The notes under the pieces were generated by a model. That model saw nothing but the letters and a program-made list of their open reading frames with translations, was not told the origin of the DNA and ran no database searches. From JAWOJF01 sp046481785 (GTDB lineage Bacteria; Bacteroidota; Ignavibacteria; Ignavibacteriales; Ignavibacteriaceae): DNA of 20,440 nucleotides. The stretch is taken from assembly GCA_046481785.1 (NCBI GenBank), contig JAWOJF010000192.1, positions 1 to 20,440 of the forward strand, read 5' to 3'. Each line of letters begins with the position of its first letter. Position 1 is the first letter of the stretch. The position numbers and the translations under genes were made by a program. Below, in pieces: positions 16,289-20,440 of the stretch.

Positions 16289-17377
16289 CTAATTTTCGAA
16301 TATCAAAGAAATTCTCGTTCCCTCATGCGGTGTACTTTCTATTTTAAAACTGCCGCCATGAAGTTCAGTTATTTTTTTAGAGATTATTAATCCCAGTCCT
16401 GATCCCTGCTGCTCATGCTGCTCCCTGTCAAACTGCATATAGGCTCCTATGGAGGATATTTGTTTACGGGTCATTCCCAAACCGCTATCCGTAATTGAGA
16501 TCATAACACTGGTATCGTTAGATAATAAACTAACAATAACCGGAGTTCCCTCCAGTGAGAATTTAAAAGCATTGTTTATCAATTCACGTATTAAGGTCTT
16601 TAAATATTCTTCCTGCATTCTTATAACCCCGTTTTCAAGCTCAAGCACAAGATCACTTTCCCTGTCAAAATCACCAGCTACAAGTTTAGCTGAAGCAGTA
16701 ATTATTTCTTTAGGATTTATAAAATATGAAGTCCTTATTGCGGTTACCTTATCAGGGTCTTTACTTATCATTTCAAGCTGGGCAAACAGAAGAAAGTTCT
16801 TTGTTAGTTTTTTTAGCCTGCGTGCATCCTTATGAATGAACTGAAGCATTTGAATAATTTCATCCCTGTTTAAATTATCAAAATCATTTACAAGTACATC
16901 AGTAAAACCAAGTATGCCGTTTAAGGGAGTAAAAAATTCATGGGGCAAAGAAAAGGAAAGGCTGCCTCTTAATTCATCCAACTTTTTTTCTGAACTTTGA
17001 GAAACAGCATCAGATTTTTCAAGGGCTATTTGTATTACTTTAAATAATTCTGAAGGAGAGAAGGGCTTTATAATATGATAATCTAATCCGTAATTTGTTT
17101 TTTTCTTCTCTTTTTTTACTGAGTTTTTATTAACGAGGAAAATGAACGGGATATTGGAAAAGGTAGAGTCTGCTTTTAACTGATGGAGTGCCTCATTTCC
17201 CAAAGCTTCAAAAATTTCATTATTACAGATTATTATATCGGGAAGGTTTTTTAATGCAAGTTCATATCCCTTTATACCACTCTCTGCTACTAATAATTCA
17301 TATTCTTCATCATTAAATGAACCGGATACTTGGTCTATTATCTGGTCATCATTTTCAATTAACAAAATATTCTTCAT
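16289..17377 (-). CDS. Hybrid receiver / histidine kinase with degenerate receiver domain
   Basis: A 362-residue soluble protein with an N-terminal receiver-like domain (about 1-120) and a C-terminal histidine kinase core. The H-box is LPHEFFTPLNGILGF, with H146 as the phosphorylation site. The N-box holds N268 and N269 in ELINNAFKFS, and the G-boxes are DSGLGM (297-302) and GSGLGL (325-330). In the receiver domain, the acidic pocket (END at 8-10) and K104 (IIKPFSP) are present. The phospho-acceptor position in PDIIICNN is Asn52 instead of Asp. No transmembrane helix is present. The ATG at 17377 places the receiver at the very N-terminus (MKNILLIENDD); a TTG 60 nt further upstream is possible but adds unrelated residues. 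No response regulator gene is adjacent. Confidence 0.9.
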   Translation of the reverse strand: MKNILLIENDDQIIDQVSGSFNDEEYELLVAESGIKGYELALKNLPDIIICNNEIFEALGNEALHQLKADSTFSNIPFIFLVNKNSVKKEKKKTNYGLDYHIIKPFSPSELFKVIQIALEKSDAVSQSSEKKLDELRGSLSFSLPHEFFTPLNGILGFTDVLVNDFDNLNRDEIIQMLQFIHKDARRLKKLTKNFLLFAQLEMISKDPDKVTAIRTSYFINPKEIITASAKLVAGDFDRESDLVLELENGVIRMQEEYLKTLIRELINNAFKFSLEGTPVIVSLLSNDTSVMISITDSGLGMTRKQISSIGAYMQFDREQHEQQGSGLGLIISKKITELHGGSFKIESTPHEGTRISLIFEN

Positions 17378-17485
17378 CAGGAGTACGAAATTATTTAGAG
17401 ATATCCTATGACTAAAGTTAAGAAAACGTTTGTTCAAATTAAAAACAATTATTTTGATCTTCAGATTTATTAGGAATTCGCAGGA

Positions 17486-17497
17486 TAAACGCGTTTA
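17486..17497. promoter_or_regulatory. 12-bp perfect palindrome in divergent intergenic region
   Basis: TAAACGCGTTTA is a perfect palindrome with a central CG pair, located between the minus-strand kinase and the plus-strand secreted protein. This is where an operator could act on either promoter. The rest of the 237-nt gap (17378-17614) is AT-rich, with no ORF or RNA gene that I can recognise. A palindrome this short may also be chance. Confidence 0.3.
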
Positions 17498-17614
17498 ATT
17501 ACTGTATTGTTAAAGTATAGGTAAATGAATAAATTTATATTTAACTATATTATCTTTAAACAATCCCATAGTATATAACTTAATCAGGTTACTCATTCTG
17601 GTAATGGAGAAATA

Positions 17615-20440
17615 ATGAAAATAACTGTCACGCTTGTAATCTTATTTTTAACTCAGTTTATTATTATTGGACAGGGGGGATTATACCAGGGGCCTGCCAT
17701 GGGTAATATACCAGGCGGTGCAACTGTTTCTACAGATAATTTTGCTAAGACATCTCCAATTCAGATTCCCCGGGATAAAAAAGTAAGAAATCCCTTTAAA
17801 TTTAAACCTGATCCTCAGCAAATGGAATTGGATGAGATGACTGCTGCTGCTGAAATTAATTACTTTGAGGATCCCGCTTTAGTTCCTTCGGCAGTAACTT
17901 CTGAGTCGATTTTACTCAGCAGTTGGGATGGTATGGCTGAAACAAATTCTATACCTCCTGATCCTTATGTTGCTGCAGGGCCTTCGCATATTGTAACTAC
18001 AGTTAACAGCAGTTTTGCTATTTGGGATAAGTTTGGAAATTTATTGAAGAATATTGAAGCTAATGATTGGTACCAATCTGTATTACCCCGGGCGGATGCT
18101 TTTGACCCTAAAGTATTTTATGATCATTTTAGCAAAAGATGGGTAATGGTATGGCTGCACAAGGATGAGGATGAAGACGATACAAAACAAGCCTTTTTTC
18201 TCGTGTCGGTATCTGATGATTCTATTCCTACAGGAACATGGTATAACTGGGCACTCCCTTCATATAAAAATGGTAATACCTTAACCACAACCTGGGCTGA
18301 TTACCAGGGGGTTGGTTTTGATGACAAAGCAATTTATATAACAAGCAACCAGTGGCAGTTTGGTGGTGGATTTAATAATGCGAAGTTAAGAATATTGCCT
18401 AAAGAATCAATATATAACAGTTCTGCTGCCGAGGTTACCTGGTTTGATTTATGGAACATAAGTTATACCGGGCAAAATTTTACTATGCGTCCTTCAATTT
18501 CTTATACCGCTGATAATAATTATTTTTTATTACAGGCACAAAGTCAGCAGAACTCACATACTTATTTCACCTTGTATAAAGTTTCGAATCCTACCACGAA
18601 CCCAAGTCTTTCAGCAGAAAATATTTATGTGAGCCGCTATTCTACAGCTCCGGATGCTAATCAACTAGGAGGCAGCAGTAGTCTTATTGATGCCGGGTAT
18701 AGTTACATTCGCCATGAAGTAATATACCGAGATGGTTTTCTATGGGCTGTCCATTCAGCGAAAAATCCTGAATATGATAATTACTCCAGCCTGCATTACG
18801 TAAAGATCAATACAGCTAATAATACTACAGTTGAGGATTATTTTTTTGGTGCTGCTGGTTACTGGCATTATTATCCTAATCTTTCGGTTGATAAAGACCA
18901 TAATGTAGCCATTACTTACAGCCGTTCAGGGAATAATGAATATCCGGGTGCATTTTATATTTCAAGGCTTAATAATGATCCGCCCGGTTTTTCGGGCAGT
19001 AAGCCGTTGCAGGCCGGCAAGGCAAACTATGTAAAAGATTTAGGGTCAGGCAGGAATAGATGGGGTGATTATAACGGGATCTGGCTGGATCCTTCTGATC
19101 AAAATAACTTCTGGTTATTTACTGAATACTCTGCCGGTGTTAATACATGGGGCACATGGGTTGGTCAAATTAGGCTTGTTCCTTTTCCCGGTGTATATCT
19201 GCAAACCAGCAGATCTTCTGTTGACTTTGGTAATGTTGAAGTAAATACTGCAAGTAACCCGGTTACTGTTGAAATTAAAAATCTGGGTGAAGAAGATTTG
19301 GTTATTAGTTCAATTCAGAATCCCGGGAGTGCTTTTAATTTAATTTCAGAACTAACTTTTCCAATAACCCTTAGCAGTTATGAGACAGTGTCCGCCGTAT
19401 TTACTTTTTCACCTTCTGCTCCCGGTGTTTTTAGTGGAGAGATAAGTATTATTAGCAATAACCCTTCTGTATCTGTACTTGAATTAGAAGGAACAGGTTT
19501 CCGGATTAAAGCTGCTGAAGATAATGTATTTTATGCTTCATCAGGGAGTGCCAATGATGGGAATATTTTAACAGTAAATGTGTCCAGCGGGCAGGGAACA
19601 GTAATTGGCCCTTCATTATACCAGGAAATAAAAAGTTTAGCTGTACAACCCAAAACTAATATTATATACGGACTTGTTTCGAATGTTAATCCGCCCCAGC
19701 TTGTAAGGGTAAATGCAGAAAATGGAAATTCATATACTAGTAATACATTCCCGTTGTCTGGCCTTTTTTCAATATCTTTTGACACTAGTGGAAACTTATA
19801 TGGAGCAGCAAGAACGGGCGAGATATATAGCCTTAATATAGTTACCGGTGAGTTTGAGAAACTATGTTCAGTAAAAACATTTATTTCCTCAATAGCATTT
19901 GATCCTTTAACAAATGAGTTGTGGGGTTCGGCATGGCAGCTTTTTGGCTCGGAAAAAGACAAGATATTTAAAATTAATCTAACAACAGGCGATACAGTAT
20001 TAATAGGTAAAACAGGTCTAAAGAGTAATAGTCATAATTCTATTGCTTTTGATAATAATGGGAATCTTTACGGTATAATAGCCGGAACTTCCATTCCGGG
20101 CGATACTTCTACCACAATAATATATGATACATTGGTTAGCATAGATAAAACTACTGGTACTGGTTCAAAAATTGGCAGCCTGGGATTTAGTAATATGACG
20201 GGGCTTGCTTTTTCAGGGACTCTCGTAACATCAGCAGGGAAACCCAATACTGGGACTATTCCGCAGGATTTTACCCTAAAACAGAATTATCCTAATCCAT
20301 TTAATCCCTCAACAACAATTGAATACGGTTTACCTGTTAATTCAAGAGTTAAGCTGAATATTTATAATCTGCTGGGGGAAAATGTGGCGGAATTAATTAA
20401 TTCCGAACAAAGCGCAGGTAACTATACAATAACATGGAAC
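17615..20440 (+). CDS. Secreted multidomain protein with type IX secretion C-terminal sorting domain (3' partial)
   Basis: An open frame of 942 visible codons runs to the window edge without a stop. The ATG at 17615 has GGAG at 17606-17609 (5 nt). Residues 1-20 are a signal peptide (KITVTLVILFLTQFIIIGQG). Residues about 100-530 form a propeller-like domain opening with IPPDPYVAAGPSHIVTTVNS, and are rich in Trp and Asn with a conserved-looking WGDYNGIWLDP. Residues about 532-630 resemble the HYDIN / choice-of-anchor-D Ig-like fold (VDFGNVEVNTASNPVTVEIK). Residues about 635-875 look like a second set of propeller blades (repeated SIAFD, NLYG). From about 882 a type IX secretion sorting domain starts, with QNYPNPFNPSTTIEYGLP and IYNLLGENV. 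The product should cross the outer membrane and be released or surface-anchored. Its biological role is unknown. Confidence 0.88.
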   Translation, partial: MKITVTLVILFLTQFIIIGQGGLYQGPAMGNIPGGATVSTDNFAKTSPIQIPRDKKVRNPFKFKPDPQQMELDEMTAAAEINYFEDPALVPSAVTSESILLSSWDGMAETNSIPPDPYVAAGPSHIVTTVNSSFAIWDKFGNLLKNIEANDWYQSVLPRADAFDPKVFYDHFSKRWVMVWLHKDEDEDDTKQAFFLVSVSDDSIPTGTWYNWALPSYKNGNTLTTTWADYQGVGFDDKAIYITSNQWQFGGGFNNAKLRILPKESIYNSSAAEVTWFDLWNISYTGQNFTMRPSISYTADNNYFLLQAQSQQNSHTYFTLYKVSNPTTNPSLSAENIYVSRYSTAPDANQLGGSSSLIDAGYSYIRHEVIYRDGFLWAVHSAKNPEYDNYSSLHYVKINTANNTTVEDYFFGAAGYWHYYPNLSVDKDHNVAITYSRSGNNEYPGAFYISRLNNDPPGFSGSKPLQAGKANYVKDLGSGRNRWGDYNGIWLDPSDQNNFWLFTEYSAGVNTWGTWVGQIRLVPFPGVYLQTSRSSVDFGNVEVNTASNPVTVEIKNLGEEDLVISSIQNPGSAFNLISELTFPITLSSYETVSAVFTFSPSAPGVFSGEISIISNNPSVSVLELEGTGFRIKAAEDNVFYASSGSANDGNILTVNVSSGQGTVIGPSLYQEIKSLAVQPKTNIIYGLVSNVNPPQLVRVNAENGNSYTSNTFPLSGLFSISFDTSGNLYGAARTGEIYSLNIVTGEFEKLCSVKTFISSIAFDPLTNELWGSAWQLFGSEKDKIFKINLTTGDTVLIGKTGLKSNSHNSIAFDNNGNLYGIIAGTSIPGDTSTTIIYDTLVSIDKTTGTGSKIGSLGFSNMTGLAFSGTLVTSAGKPNTGTIPQDFTLKQNYPNPFNPSTTIEYGLPVNSRVKLNIYNLLGENVAELINSEQSAGNYTITWN

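Noticed and set aside
16013..16835. Plus-strand ORFs of 125 and 128 aa over the peptidase and kinase genes
   Set aside because: They are shadows of minus-strand genes with intact catalytic motifs.
17378..17437. 20-residue N-terminal extension of the histidine kinase from a TTG
   Set aside because: The receiver domain begins exactly at the ATG at 17377; the extension is compositionally unrelated. Not fully excluded, since neither start has a good ribosome site.
19531..19962. 143-aa minus-strand ORF inside the secreted-protein gene
   Set aside because: It is antisense to a long plus-strand frame with clear domains, and its translation shows no recognisable motif.
1..20440. tRNA or rRNA genes, CRISPR arrays, insertion sequences, phage or defence genes
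   Set aside because: Nothing in either strand gave a recognisable signature; nearly all the sequence is explained by respiratory, peptidase, kinase and secreted-protein genes.

Overview
The window is about 20.4 kb of AT-rich bacterial chromosome. The gene set suggests a member of the Ignavibacteriota / Chlorobiota / Bacteroidota group, most likely an Ignavibacteria-type organism. The evidence is an alternative complex III (ACIII) cluster joined to a haem-copper oxidase cluster, a YS-motif (A2-type) CoxA, a secreted protein ending in the type IX secretion sorting motif NYPNPFNPST, and Shine-Dalgarno sites that are often present but not always. The taxonomic call is inference; no rRNA gene is present.

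Positions 1-14943 (all + strand) hold a respiratory gene block. It opens inside actA (pentahaem cytochrome c, 5' end outside the window). Then come a 67-aa small protein, actB (Mo-oxidoreductase-like plus Fe-S protein), actC (NrfD-like), an actD-actE fusion, actF, a separate membrane-anchored monohaem cytochrome c, a SCO copper chaperone, coxA, coxC, coxD (subunit IV), coxB, ctaB (haem O synthase), and a polytopic membrane protein with a C-terminal cytochrome c domain. Several neighbours overlap (small ORF/actB, actB/actC, actC/actDE, actDE/actF, coxA/coxC), which suggests translational coupling. The likely logic is that ACIII oxidises menaquinol and passes electrons through monohaem cytochromes to the CuA centre of CoxB, while SCO and CtaB help assemble the oxidase. 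CoxB carries no cytochrome c domain of its own, so the ActE domain and the separate cytochrome at 7619 are the natural electron carriers.

Positions 14944-15070 form the gap between convergent genes. It contains two perfect, adjacent hairpins (15004-15048) that look like a dispersed palindromic repeat and could also act as a terminator.

Positions 15071-17377 (- strand) hold an apparent two-gene operon: a receiver/histidine-kinase hybrid whose receiver lacks the phospho-acceptor Asp, followed by an M24-family (Xaa-Pro dipeptidase-like) metallopeptidase.

Positions 17378-17614 are a divergent intergenic region with a 12-bp perfect palindrome. From 17615 to the window end (+) runs one large open frame for a secreted multidomain protein: signal peptide, propeller-like domain, HYDIN/choice-of-anchor-D-like domain, second repeat-rich domain, and a type IX sorting domain cut by the window edge. 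I saw no tRNA, rRNA, CRISPR array, insertion sequence or phage gene.
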